Positions 1 through 6,172 of a stretch of DNA of 6,465 nucleotides are shown piece after piece. The notes beneath the pieces are model-generated. The model ran no database searches. It was not told the origin of the DNA and saw nothing but the letters and a program-made list of their open reading frames with translations. Each line of letters begins with the position of its first letter. Positions within the stretch are counted from its first letter, which is position 1. The translations under genes and the position numbers were made by a program. The DNA comes from an uncultured Rhodanobacteraceae bacterium (lineage in GTDB: Bacteria; Pseudomonadota; Gammaproteobacteria; Xanthomonadales; Ahniellaceae), in NCBI GenBank assembly GCA_937873105.1, contig CALMWD010000217.1, forward strand, positions 1 through 6,465, in the 5' to 3' direction.

Positions 1-51
1 AGGGATATGTCTTATCACGACCGTGGCGTCGGGATAACGGCGCGACGACGC

Positions 52-1419
52 CTAGTACGCAAACTCCCGATACACCGGATCGACGGAGCCTTTCCATTCG
101 CCGTGGAAGAGTTCGAGCTTGCGTTCGGCCGGGGTCTGGTTGGCCTGGGCGAATTCGATCAGGGGTTCGAGGAACAGGGATTCGTCGATGCCGCGGCTGT
201 TGAGGCGGGCGCGGCGCTTGAGGCCGTGGGCGGAGATCTTCAGGGCTTCCAGCGCCAGGTCGCGGGCGCTGCCGTCGCGGAACGGGGTCTTGAGCGCGCG
301 CTTGGGCACGCCGTTGCGCAGCGCCTCGCGTTCGGCGAGCGTGAAGTCCTTGACCAGGTCCCAGGCGGCGTCGAGCGCGGTGTCGTCGTAGAGCAGGCCG
401 ACGAAGAACGCCGGCAGCGCGCACAGGCGATTCCACGGGCCGCCGTCGGCGCCACGCATCTCCAAGTACTTCTTCAGGCGCACTTCCGGGAAGGCGGTCG
501 TGAGGTGATCGTTGAAGTCCTTCAGCGTCGGCTTCTCGCCCGGCAACGCCGGCAACTTGCCGGCGAGGAAGTCGCGGAAGCTCTGGCCGCTGGCGTCGAT
601 GTACCGGCCGTCGCGATAGACGAAGTACATCGGCACGTCGAGGATGTAGTCGACGTAACGCTCGTAGCCGAAGCCGTCCTCGAACACGAAGCCGAGCATG
701 CCGGTACGGTCCGGATCGGTGTCGCTCCAGACGTTCGAACGGAAACTGAGGAAACCGTTGGGCTGGCCCTCGGTGAACGGCGAATCGGCGAACAGCGCGG
801 TCGCGATCGGCTGCAAGGCCAGCGACACGCGGAACTTCTTGACCATGTCGGCTTCGCTGCCGTAGTCGAGGTTCACCTGCACGGTGCAGGTGCGCTGCAT
901 CATGTCGAGGCCGAGCTTGCCGCGCTTGGGCATGTATTCGCGCATGATCTTGTAGCGGCCCTTCGGCATCCACGGCAGCTCGTCGCGGCGCCACTTCGGG
1001 TTGAAGCCCATGCCGAGGAAGCCGAGCCCGAGCTGGTCGCCGATCTGCTTGCACTCGCGCAGGTGCGCGTCGACCTCGCAGCAGGTCTGGTGGATGGTGT
1101 CGAGCGGCGCGCCCGACAGCTCGAACTGGCCGGCCGGCTCCAGCGACACCGAGGCCAGGCCCTTGGTCAACGCGATCGGCTGGCCGTTCTCGAGCAGCGG
1201 CGTCCAGCCGAACTCGCGCGCCATGCCCTCCAGCAACGCGCGGATGCCGCGGGGACCTTCGTACGGCGGCGCACGCAGGTCGTCGAGCTGGAACACGAAC
1301 TTCTCGTGCTCGGTGCCGATGCGCCAGTCGGTCGCGGGCTTCTCGCCGCCGGCGAGGAAATCGATCAGGTCCTGCTTCGACTGGATCGGCGCGGACGCGC
1401 CCTGGCTCGGATTCGACAC
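52..1419 (-). CDS. gshA: Glutamate-cysteine ligase, plant/proteobacterial type
   Basis: Joins L-glutamate and L-cysteine with ATP to give gamma-glutamylcysteine, the first step of cytosolic glutathione synthesis. The 455-residue product is the size of the plant-type ligases of Xanthomonadales and alphaproteobacteria, not the larger E. coli GshA class. Family motifs visible are GTEHEKF at 35-41, [13 protein letters not shown] at 174-186, [13 protein letters not shown] at 226-238, and [19 protein letters not shown] at 310-328. There is no signal peptide or membrane segment. The start is GTG at 1419-1417: an AGGAG lies 6 bases upstream, and the nearby ATG at 1421 is out of frame and stops after 18 codons. 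It ends with TAG at 54-52. It lies 84 bases behind envC on the same strand. Identity is very secure; whether it shares the gpmI-envC transcript cannot be told. Confidence 0.97.
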   Translation of the reverse strand: MSNPSQGASAPIQSKQDLIDFLAGGEKPATDWRIGTEHEKFVFQLDDLRAPPYEGPRGIRALLEGMAREFGWTPLLENGQPIALTKGLASVSLEPAGQFELSGAPLDTIHQTCCEVDAHLRECKQIGDQLGLGFLGMGFNPKWRRDELPWMPKGRYKIMREYMPKRGKLGLDMMQRTCTVQVNLDYGSEADMVKKFRVSLALQPIATALFADSPFTEGQPNGFLSFRSNVWSDTDPDRTGMLGFVFEDGFGYERYVDYILDVPMYFVYRDGRYIDASGQSFRDFLAGKLPALPGEKPTLKDFNDHLTTAFPEVRLKKYLEMRGADGGPWNRLCALPAFFVGLLYDDTALDAAWDLVKDFTLAEREALRNGVPKRALKTPFRDGSARDLALEALKISAHGLKRRARLNSRGIDESLFLEPLIEFAQANQTPAERKLELFHGEWKGSVDPVYREFAY

Positions 1420-1425
1420 ATCACA

Positions 1426-1430
1426 CTCCT
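1426..1430 (-). promoter_or_regulatory. Ribosome binding site that sets the GTG start of gshA
   Basis: AGGAG on the minus strand, 6 bases before the GTG at 1419. An ATG overlaps that GTG (ATGTG) but lies in another frame. Only the GTG opens the frame carrying the conserved ligase motifs. Confidence 0.75.
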
Positions 1431-1503
1431 GTACGGTGCACGACCGGACCGGCCACGCCTGCGAATCCTCGCAGATGCGGCGTGACGGCGGGAATGCAAG
1501 GGC

Positions 1504-2655
1504 TCAGCGCGCGAACCACGGCTTCGGATCGAGCGGCCGGCCCTGGTGGCGCAACTCGACGTACAGGCCCGGCTGCGCCGCCCCGCCGCTGGCGCCGACC
1601 GTGCTGATCACCTCGCCGGCCGCGACCCAGTCGCCGACGTCCTTCAGCAGCGACTCGTTCTGCGCATACAGGCTCATGTAGCCGTCGCCGTGGTCGAGGA
1701 TCAGCAGCAGGCCGAATCCCTTCAGCCAGTCCGCGAACGCCACGCGGCCGGGCGCCACCGCGCGCACCTCGTCGCCCGCCTCGGCGGCGAGCAGCCAGCC
1801 TTCGCTGACCCGCCCCGGCGCGATGCCCTGGCCGAAGCCGATCGCGACGCTGGCCGCATGCGGTCGACGCAGGCGCCCCTTGAGCGAGGCGAACGGCTGC
1901 GCCGCCTCGAGCTGCTTGGGAATGTCGGCGAAGATGTCGCGCAGCTCCTCGAGCAGGCGCAACAGGTCCTGTTCGTCGCGCGCGAGCGCGGCGAGGCGGG
2001 TCTCGCCTTCCTTCAGTTTCGCGTCGAACTCGGCCAGTACCGCTTCGCGTTGCACGCGGTCGGCCGCGAGTTGCGCCGACTGCGCATGTTCCTTGTCCTG
2101 TTCGGCGGCGAGCGTGGCGCGGGTCGCGGCGATCGCCTGCTCGACCTCGAGCAGCACCTTCAGCTCCGCCATCAGTTCCTGTACCCGCGCCAGGCGGTCG
2201 CGCTGCAGGTAGCGGTAATAGGCCAGCGCACGCTGGCTGTCGCCGATGCGGTCGCGCGCCAGCAGGGCCTTGATCGACTCGCCGCGGCCGATCAGGTAGA
2301 CCGAGCGCAGCAGGTTCGCCAGCGTTTCGCGGCTGCGCCCGAGCGTGCGTTGCAGCTGCACGCGTTCGGCCTCGCGTTCGGCGAGCAGGCGGTTCTGCGT
2401 ATCGATGCCGGCCTCGAGTTCGCGCAGGCGGCGCGCGCTGCCGCTGACCCGGGTCTCGATCTCGCGCAGCGCGGCCACGCCTTCGTCGCGCTGGGCCGCC
2501 AGTTCGGCGCGCGCCTTCGACAGGTCGGCGATCTCGGCGCGCAGCGCGTCGAGCCGGGCCTGCGTCTCGGCCTCGCGTTCGGCGTTCTGCGGCAACACCG
2601 GCGCGGCGAACGCATTCGCCGCCGCGAGCAGCACGACGGCCGCGACGCCGCGCAT
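1504..2655 (-). CDS. envC: EnvC-family murein hydrolase activator (degenerate LytM/M23 domain)
   Basis: Predicted periplasmic activator of N-acetylmuramyl-L-alanine amidases during cell separation. The 383-residue product begins with a signal peptide (charged MRG, hydrophobic 4-13, likely cleavage after A15-F16-A17). A long coiled coil rich in Glu, Arg, Ala and Leu runs from about 22 to 255, and a C-terminal LytM/M23 fold from about 266 to 380 contains HGDGYMSLYAQN (322-333). The zinc ligands of active M23 peptidases are mostly missing: the HxGxD motif reads SEGWL (284-288), and the second conserved His is Q332. H370 remains in RHQG. This matches E. coli EnvC, which activates AmiA and AmiB but does not cut murein itself. 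Its ATG directly follows the gpmI TGA with no gap and no strong ribosome binding site, suggesting translational coupling. Family assignment is secure; the partner amidase lies outside this window. Confidence 0.94.
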   Translation of the reverse strand: MRGVAAVVLLAAANAFAAPVLPQNAEREAETQARLDALRAEIADLSKARAELAAQRDEGVAALREIETRVSGSARRLRELEAGIDTQNRLLAEREAERVQLQRTLGRSRETLANLLRSVYLIGRGESIKALLARDRIGDSQRALAYYRYLQRDRLARVQELMAELKVLLEVEQAIAATRATLAAEQDKEHAQSAQLAADRVQREAVLAEFDAKLKEGETRLAALARDEQDLLRLLEELRDIFADIPKQLEAAQPFASLKGRLRRPHAASVAIGFGQGIAPGRVSEGWLLAAEAGDEVRAVAPGRVAFADWLKGFGLLLILDHGDGYMSLYAQNESLLKDVGDWVAAGEVISTVGASGGAAQPGLYVELRHQGRPLDPKPWFAR

Positions 2656-4188
2656 TCAGGCCGGTCCGACGATCAGGCTGCGTCCGCTCATCTCGGCCGG
2701 CTGCGGCAGGCCGAGCAGCTGCAGGATCGTCGGCGCGAGATCGCACAAGGCACCGTGCCGCAGTGCCGCGTCGCGACCGACGAGCACGATCGGCACCGGG
2801 CCGACGGTGTGCTGGGTGTGCGGCTCGCCGGTCTCGGGATCGCGCATCAGTTCGAGGTTGCCGTGATCGGCGGTCACGATCATCGCGCCGCCGACGGCCT
2901 CGGTCGCGGCACGGATCTCGCCGAGCGCGTGGTCCACCGCCTCGGCCGCCTTCACCGCCGCGTCGAACATGCCGGTATGGCCGACCATGTCCGGGTTGGC
3001 GATGTTGCAGACGATCAGGTCGTACCGGCCGGAGCGGATCGCCGCCGTGAGCTTCGCGGTGAGTTCGGGACAGCTCATCTCCGGCTGCAGGTCGTAGGTC
3101 GCGACCTTGGGCGAGGGCACGAGGATGCGGTCCTCGCCCGGGAATGCGTCCTCGCGACCGCCGTTCAGGAAGAAGGTGACGTGGGCGTACTTCTCGGTCT
3201 CGGCGATGCGCAGCTGCTTCAGGCCGTGCGCGGAGATCACTTCGGGCAAGGTATTGGCCATGCTCTGCGGCGGATAGGCGACCGCGGTGACCGGCAGGTC
3301 GGCGGCGTATTCGGTCAGGGTCACGTAGGCCGACAGCGCGATCGGACGCGACCGCACGAAGCCGCCGAAATCCTCGCGCACGAAGGCGCGCGTGAGCTCG
3401 CGCGCGCGATCGGCGCGGAAGTTCAGGAACACGACGGCGTCACCATCGGCGAAACGGGCGCCGGCACCGATCACGGTCGGCTTCACGAACTCGTCGGTCT
3501 CGCCGCGCGCGTAGGCCGCCGCGAGCGCGGACATCGCGTGCGCGGCGTGGAAGTCCGCAGTCGCTTCGGTGATCGCGCGATAGGCCGGTTCGACGCGTTC
3601 CCAGCGGTTGTCGCGGTCCATCGCGTAGTAGCGACCGGCGACGGTGGCGATGCGCGCGCCGGGCAGGGCCGCGCACTTCGCGGCAAGCTTCTGCAGCGAC
3701 GCGCCCGCGCTCTTGGGCGGCGTGTCGCGGCCGTCGGTGAAGGCATGCACGGCGATCGCCGCCACGCCCGCAGCCGCGGCGGCATCGAGGAAGGCGAGCA
3801 CGTGGTCTTCGTGCGAATGCACGCCGCCCGGCGAGATCAGCCCGAACACATGCAAGGTGCCGCCGCTGCGCTGGACTGCCTCGAAGGCGCGGACCAGGGC
3901 GGCATTGCGGCCGAAGCTGCCGTCGCGGATGGCCTGGTCGATGCGGGTCAGCTCCTGGTAGACGACGCGCCCGGCACCGATGTTCATGTGCCCGACCTCG
4001 GAATTGCCCATCTGCTCGTCGGGCAGACCGACATGCAGGCCATGGGTGTCGATCAGCGTGTGCGGGCACTCGGCGATCAGGCGCCGCCAGTTCGGCACGT
4101 TCGCCTGCGCGATCGCGTTCCATTCGGTCTCGACGCGATGGCCCCAGCCATCGAGGATCAGCAGCAGCACGGGTTTGGGCGTAGGCAC
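2656..4188 (-). CDS. gpmI: 2,3-bisphosphoglycerate-independent phosphoglycerate mutase
   Basis: Interconverts 3- and 2-phosphoglycerate in glycolysis and gluconeogenesis, using two metal ions (usually manganese) and a phosphoserine intermediate. From the GTG at 4188 the protein has 510 residues, normal for the family. The key residues are in place: metal ligand D13 in LILDGWG, catalytic S63 in MGNSEVGHMNIGAGR, substrate-site H124 in GGVHSH, TDGRDTPP at 151-158, D400 and H404 in NPDMVGHTG, D441-H442 in TADHGN, and H460. An in-frame ATG at 4218 would add ten residues, but it overlaps a TAGAAT -10-like box, and those residues (MRGSFPRNRL) precede the usual family N-terminus. A GGAA 7 bases before the GTG also favours the shorter form. 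It heads the leftward cluster and is joined to envC by TGAATG. Function is certain; the start is probable. Confidence 0.96.
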   Translation of the reverse strand: MPTPKPVLLLILDGWGHRVETEWNAIAQANVPNWRRLIAECPHTLIDTHGLHVGLPDEQMGNSEVGHMNIGAGRVVYQELTRIDQAIRDGSFGRNAALVRAFEAVQRSGGTLHVFGLISPGGVHSHEDHVLAFLDAAAAAGVAAIAVHAFTDGRDTPPKSAGASLQKLAAKCAALPGARIATVAGRYYAMDRDNRWERVEPAYRAITEATADFHAAHAMSALAAAYARGETDEFVKPTVIGAGARFADGDAVVFLNFRADRARELTRAFVREDFGGFVRSRPIALSAYVTLTEYAADLPVTAVAYPPQSMANTLPEVISAHGLKQLRIAETEKYAHVTFFLNGGREDAFPGEDRILVPSPKVATYDLQPEMSCPELTAKLTAAIRSGRYDLIVCNIANPDMVGHTGMFDAAVKAAEAVDHALGEIRAATEAVGGAMIVTADHGNLELMRDPETGEPHTQHTVGPVPIVLVGRDAALRHGALCDLAPTILQLLGLPQPAEMSGRSLIVGPA

Positions 4189-4195
4189 GAGGCGG

Positions 4196-4199
4196 TTCC
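4196..4199 (-). promoter_or_regulatory. Likely ribosome binding site for the GTG start of gpmI
   Basis: GGAA on the minus strand, 7 bases before the GTG at 4188. It lies in one arm of a small inverted repeat, GTTCC-CGC-GGAAC on that strand (4207-4195), which could partly hide it in the mRNA. The match to the anti-Shine-Dalgarno sequence is modest. Confidence 0.4.
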
Positions 4200-4216
4200 G
4201 CGGGAACGATCCGCGC

Positions 4217-4222
4217 ATTCTA
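4217..4222 (-). promoter_or_regulatory. Probable -10 box of the gpmI-envC promoter
   Basis: TAGAAT on the minus strand matches TATAAT at five of six positions and sits in GGTAGAATGCGCGG. It predicts a transcript start near 4210 and a leader of roughly 20 bases to the GTG at 4188. No good TTGACA-like -35 box is found 16-18 bases upstream, so recognition would rest on the -10 element or on an activator. Confidence 0.5.
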
Positions 4223-4249
4223 CCGGCCGCCCGGCCATGACCGATGGCC

Positions 4250-4255
4250 TAGGCT
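4250..4255 (+). promoter_or_regulatory. Possible -10 box for the VNG-repeat protein gene
   Basis: TAGGCT keeps the conserved T, A and final T of the -10 consensus. It lies 61 bases before the ATG at 4316 and predicts a start near 4262. No clear -35 box is present. It overlaps the 8-base palindrome GCCTAGGC (4247-4254) and is back to back with the leftward gpmI promoter. Confidence 0.35.
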
Positions 4256-4258
4256 TAA

Positions 4259-4273
4259 ACCGCGATCCGCGGT
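4259..4273. repeat. Perfect 6-bp inverted repeat in the divergent promoter region
   Basis: ACCGCG-ATC-CGCGGT: two perfect 6-base arms around 3 bases. It sits at the predicted transcript start of the rightward gene, so it could be an operator half-site pair or a hairpin at the mRNA 5' end. In such GC-rich DNA a repeat this short may also arise by chance. Confidence 0.4.
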
Positions 4274-4315
4274 CCGGCATCTGAGACCGGGCAACCCCAC
4301 CCGGAGAACCATCCC

Positions 4316-5023
4316 ATGCGTCGCATTCCGCTTGCCGTCCTGATCAGCGCCCTGTTCGCCACCGCCGCCCTCGCCGGCGGTCCGGAACACGACGGTGCCC
4401 ACCATCGCGGCGACATCAGCAAGATCAACCGCAGCATCCAGATCGGCGACGGCGAAACCGCCGGCGACATCGAGTCGGTCAACGGCTCGATCAGCATCGG
4501 CGACGACGCCGTCGTCGAGAACGCCGAAACCGTCAACGGTTCGGTGCGGATCGGCGCCAATGGCCAGGCCGAATCGCTGGAGACCGTGAACGGCAGCATC
4601 ACGGTCGGCGCCAAGACCGTGGTCCAGGAAGGCATCGAAACCGTGAACGGCGCGATCACGCTCGGCGACGACGCCGCCAGCCTCGACAAGATCGAAACCG
4701 TGAACGGTCGCATCGAACTCGGCGCGCGCGCCCAGGCCGGCGCCGGCATCGAGCTGGTCAACGGCGACGTCGAACTCAAGCGCGACGCGCGCGTCACCGG
4801 CGACATCGTCGTGCGCAAGCCGAACAATCCCGGCTGGTTCAGCAAGCAGAGCAAGACCCCGCGCGTCATCCTCGGGCCGAATGCGGTCGTGAACGGCGAC
4901 CTCGTGTTCGAGCGCGAAGTCGAGTTGCACATGCACAGCACCGCCAAGGTCACCGGCAAGCAGCACGGTCCGCTCGCCGGCGGCAAGGTCCACACCTTCA
5001 GCGGCGACACGCCGAATACCTGA
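4316..5023 (+). CDS. Exported VNG-repeat beta-helix protein (bactofilin-like), function unknown
   Basis: A 235-residue protein with a clear signal peptide (MRR, hydrophobic 4-19, likely cleavage after A18-L19-A20). A short His-rich stretch follows (H25, H29, H30). Then come seven tandem units marked by Asn at 38, 56, 74, 92, 111, 130 and 149, most reading E-x-V-N-G-S/A/R-I-x-I/L-G. The spacing is 18 residues three times, then 19 three times. Such short hydrophobic/Asn-Gly repeats suggest a parallel beta-helix with an Asn ladder. A loop with W174 and F175 breaks the series, and bactofilin-like strands resume (VVNGDLVF, 191-198) before a polar tail. No enzyme motif, lipobox or membrane anchor is seen, so the protein is probably soluble and periplasmic or secreted. 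The ATG has GGAGA 8 bases upstream. True bactofilins are cytoplasmic and lack a signal peptide, so this is at most a relative. Similar proteins in Xanthomonadales are, as I recall, annotated hypothetical or polymer-forming cytoskeletal. Confidence 0.9.
   Translation: MRRIPLAVLISALFATAALAGGPEHDGAHHRGDISKINRSIQIGDGETAGDIESVNGSISIGDDAVVENAETVNGSVRIGANGQAESLETVNGSITVGAKTVVQEGIETVNGAITLGDDAASLDKIETVNGRIELGARAQAGAGIELVNGDVELKRDARVTGDIVVRKPNNPGWFSKQSKTPRVILGPNAVVNGDLVFEREVELHMHSTAKVTGKQHGPLAGGKVHTFSGDTPNT
4427..4816 (+). repeat. In-frame tandem repeats coding the VNG beta-helix
   Basis: Seven coding units begin at the Asn codons at 4427, 4481, 4535, 4589, 4646, 4703 and 4760, giving periods of 54, 54, 54, 57, 57 and 57 bases. 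The core GAAACCGTGAACGG or a close variant recurs in the middle units. The outer units are more diverged in DNA and protein: the first has Arg in place of Gly after Asn, and the last has LVNGD. This is an old protein repeat, not a recent DNA expansion. Confidence 0.85.
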
Positions 5024-5037
5024 TCGCGAGTTTGCTC

Positions 5038-5066
5038 CGTGGGTGCGATTCTCAATCGCACCCACG
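5038..5066 (+). repeat. Perfect 13-bp hairpin, REP-like
   Basis: CGTGGGTGCGATT and AATCGCACCCACG pair over 13 bases without mismatch around the loop CTC. It starts 14 bases after the stop codon of the VNG-repeat gene. Length, perfection and the GTGGG start resemble the short palindromic repeats scattered through xanthomonad genomes. No second copy lies in this window, so its repetitive nature is not shown here. Confidence 0.7.
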
Positions 5067-5085
5067 CAGGGCAACCCTTCTTTTT
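5038..5085 (+). terminator. Probable transcription terminator after the VNG-repeat gene
   Basis: The 13-bp hairpin (5038-5066) is followed by a small stem, AGGG-CAA-CCCT (5068-5078), and then TCTTTTT (5079-5085). The T tract directly follows the small stem but lies 12 bases from the large one, so this is not a textbook intrinsic terminator. It fits only rightward transcription, since no T run is found on the other side. It would separate the VNG-repeat gene from amgK. Confidence 0.5.
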
Positions 5086-5135
5086 ACATTTCGTGAAGTT
5101 TTCGGGCGAGCGTTCCGGAGCCCGGTTCGGCTGAC

Positions 5136-5141
5136 TAGACT
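5136..5141 (+). promoter_or_regulatory. Possible -10 box for amgK-murU
   Basis: TAGACT matches the -10 consensus at four of six positions and predicts a start near 5148, about 20 bases before the amgK ATG. At the right distance upstream only TTCCGG (5113-5118) is found, a poor -35. A better -35-like TTTACA (5083-5088) is too far away. The upstream terminator implies that some promoter lies in this gap. Confidence 0.35.
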
Positions 5142-5154
5142 GAGGGCCGACCAC

Positions 5155-5159
5155 GAGGA
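5155..5159 (+). promoter_or_regulatory. Ribosome binding site of amgK
   Basis: GAGGA lies 7 bases before the first of two adjacent ATG codons (5167 and 5170), which favours 5167. The frame stays open upstream to a TTG at 5032, but that stretch runs through the hairpin and T tract and encodes nothing expected of the family. Confidence 0.6.
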
Positions 5160-5166
5160 CGACCCG

Positions 5167-6168
5167 ATGATGGACCGCAAGCGCGAACTGGCCCTGCTGA
5201 ACTGGTGCCGCGGCGTGTTGAACGACAACAACATCAAGATCCACCCGGCCTCGAGCGACGCCAGCTTCCGCAGCTACCACCGCGTGCACAGCCGCGACGC
5301 CAGCTTCATCGCGATGGACGCGCCGCCGGACAAGGAAGACATCGGCCCCTGGCTCGACATCCACGCGCGCCTGCGCAAGGCCAATGTCAACGCGCCCGAA
5401 CTCGTCGCGGTCGAGCGCAGCCACGGCTTCATCCTGATGTTCGACCTGGGCGACCAGAACTACCTGTCGCAGCTCAACGAGCACAGCGCCGACACGCTCT
5501 ACCGCGACGCCTTCAACACGCTCTATGCGATGCAGACCCGCGTCGACACCGGCGGCCTCGAGACCTACCACTACGGCAAGCTGGTCGCGGAAATGGAGCT
5601 GTTCCCGGAATGGTTCCTGCAACGCCACCTCGGCCTGCAGCCGAACTGCGCCGGCTGGGACACCATCGAACACGCCTTCTCGGTGCTCACCGCCTCGGCG
5701 CTGGAACAGCCGCAGGTCTTCGTGCACCGCGACTTCCACAGCCGCAACCTGATGCGCACGCCGATCAACAACCCGGGCGTGATCGACTTCCAGGACGCGG
5801 TCAAGGGACCGATCACCTACGACCTGGTCTCGCTGCTGCGCGACTGCTACATCGAATGGCCGAAGGAACGCGTGCTCGCCTGGATGCAGGCCTATCGCGA
5901 ACGCGCCGTCGCCGCCAACCTGATCGCGCACAACGAACTCCGCTTCAAGCGCTGGTTCGACCTGATGGGCGTGCAGCGCCACCTGAAGGTGCTCGGCATC
6001 TTCTGCCGGCTCTGGTACCGCGACGGCAAGGCGCAGTACCTGAACGACCTGCCCCTGGTGTTGAAATACACGCTCGACGTGGCCACCGTGAACAAGGACC
6101 TCAAGCCGTTCGGCGAATGGCTGGCGAAGATCACCGCGAACGTGGACCTGACGCGGCCGCGGGATTGA
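5167..6168 (+). CDS. amgK: N-acetylmuramate/N-acetylglucosamine 1-kinase
   Basis: Cytosolic sugar kinase of peptidoglycan recycling. It phosphorylates the anomeric carbon of MurNAc (and GlcNAc) with ATP, giving the 1-phosphate used by MurU. The 333-residue protein has the aminoglycoside-phosphotransferase fold. The catalytic loop is VHRDFHSRNLM (186-196) with base D189 and N194, and the metal-binding loop is VIDFQD (205-210) with D207. The N-terminal part (MMDRKRELALLNW) and overall length fit AmgK of Pseudomonas putida. The ATG at 5167 is chosen for its GAGGA. murU begins 4 bases after the stop, the usual partner and order, and this separates it from true aminoglycoside resistance kinases. 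In pseudomonads the AmgK-MurU route bypasses the fosfomycin target MurA and contributes to intrinsic fosfomycin tolerance; the same here is inference. Confidence 0.94.
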   Translation: MMDRKRELALLNWCRGVLNDNNIKIHPASSDASFRSYHRVHSRDASFIAMDAPPDKEDIGPWLDIHARLRKANVNAPELVAVERSHGFILMFDLGDQNYLSQLNEHSADTLYRDAFNTLYAMQTRVDTGGLETYHYGKLVAEMELFPEWFLQRHLGLQPNCAGWDTIEHAFSVLTASALEQPQVFVHRDFHSRNLMRTPINNPGVIDFQDAVKGPITYDLVSLLRDCYIEWPKERVLAWMQAYRERAVAANLIAHNELRFKRWFDLMGVQRHLKVLGIFCRLWYRDGKAQYLNDLPLVLKYTLDVATVNKDLKPFGEWLAKITANVDLTRPRD

Positions 6169-6172
6169 TCCG

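Noticed and set aside
25..52. Inverted repeat GGCGTCG...CGACGCC at the end of gshA as a terminator
   Set aside because: The 7-bp stem has a 14-base loop, overlaps the stop codon and has no T run in the direction of transcription.
1459..1474. Hairpin CTGCGA-ATCC-TCGCAG between envC and gshA
   Set aside because: The 6-bp stem has no T tract, and no convincing promoter is found nearby. It is too weak to call a terminator or attenuator.
7..1485. A 492-codon plus-strand frame opposite gshA
   Set aside because: Antisense shadow of a secure gene; no ribosome binding site or recognisable motif.
1421..2746. A 441-codon minus-strand frame overlapping envC in another frame
   Set aside because: The product is extremely Arg- and Ala-rich, whereas the other frame gives a signal peptide, coiled coil and LytM domain.
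1546..4284. A 912-codon open frame on the plus strand across envC and gpmI
   Set aside because: It is antisense to two certain genes. Its product is rich in Arg, His, Ala, Gln and Val without any domain, typical of shadow frames in GC-rich DNA.
5083..5088. TTTACA as the -35 box of amgK
   Set aside because: No -10-like sequence lies 16-18 bases downstream; the nearest, TAGACT at 5136, is far too distant.
4255..5982. A 575-codon minus-strand frame across the VNG-repeat gene and amgK
   Set aside because: It is antisense to genes with clear motifs and ribosome binding sites. Its apparent repeats only mirror the VNG repeats, and it runs through the terminator region.
5167..6168. Aminoglycoside resistance phosphotransferase
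   Set aside because: The fold is shared, but the length, N-terminus and the murU gene 4 bases downstream identify the recycling kinase AmgK.
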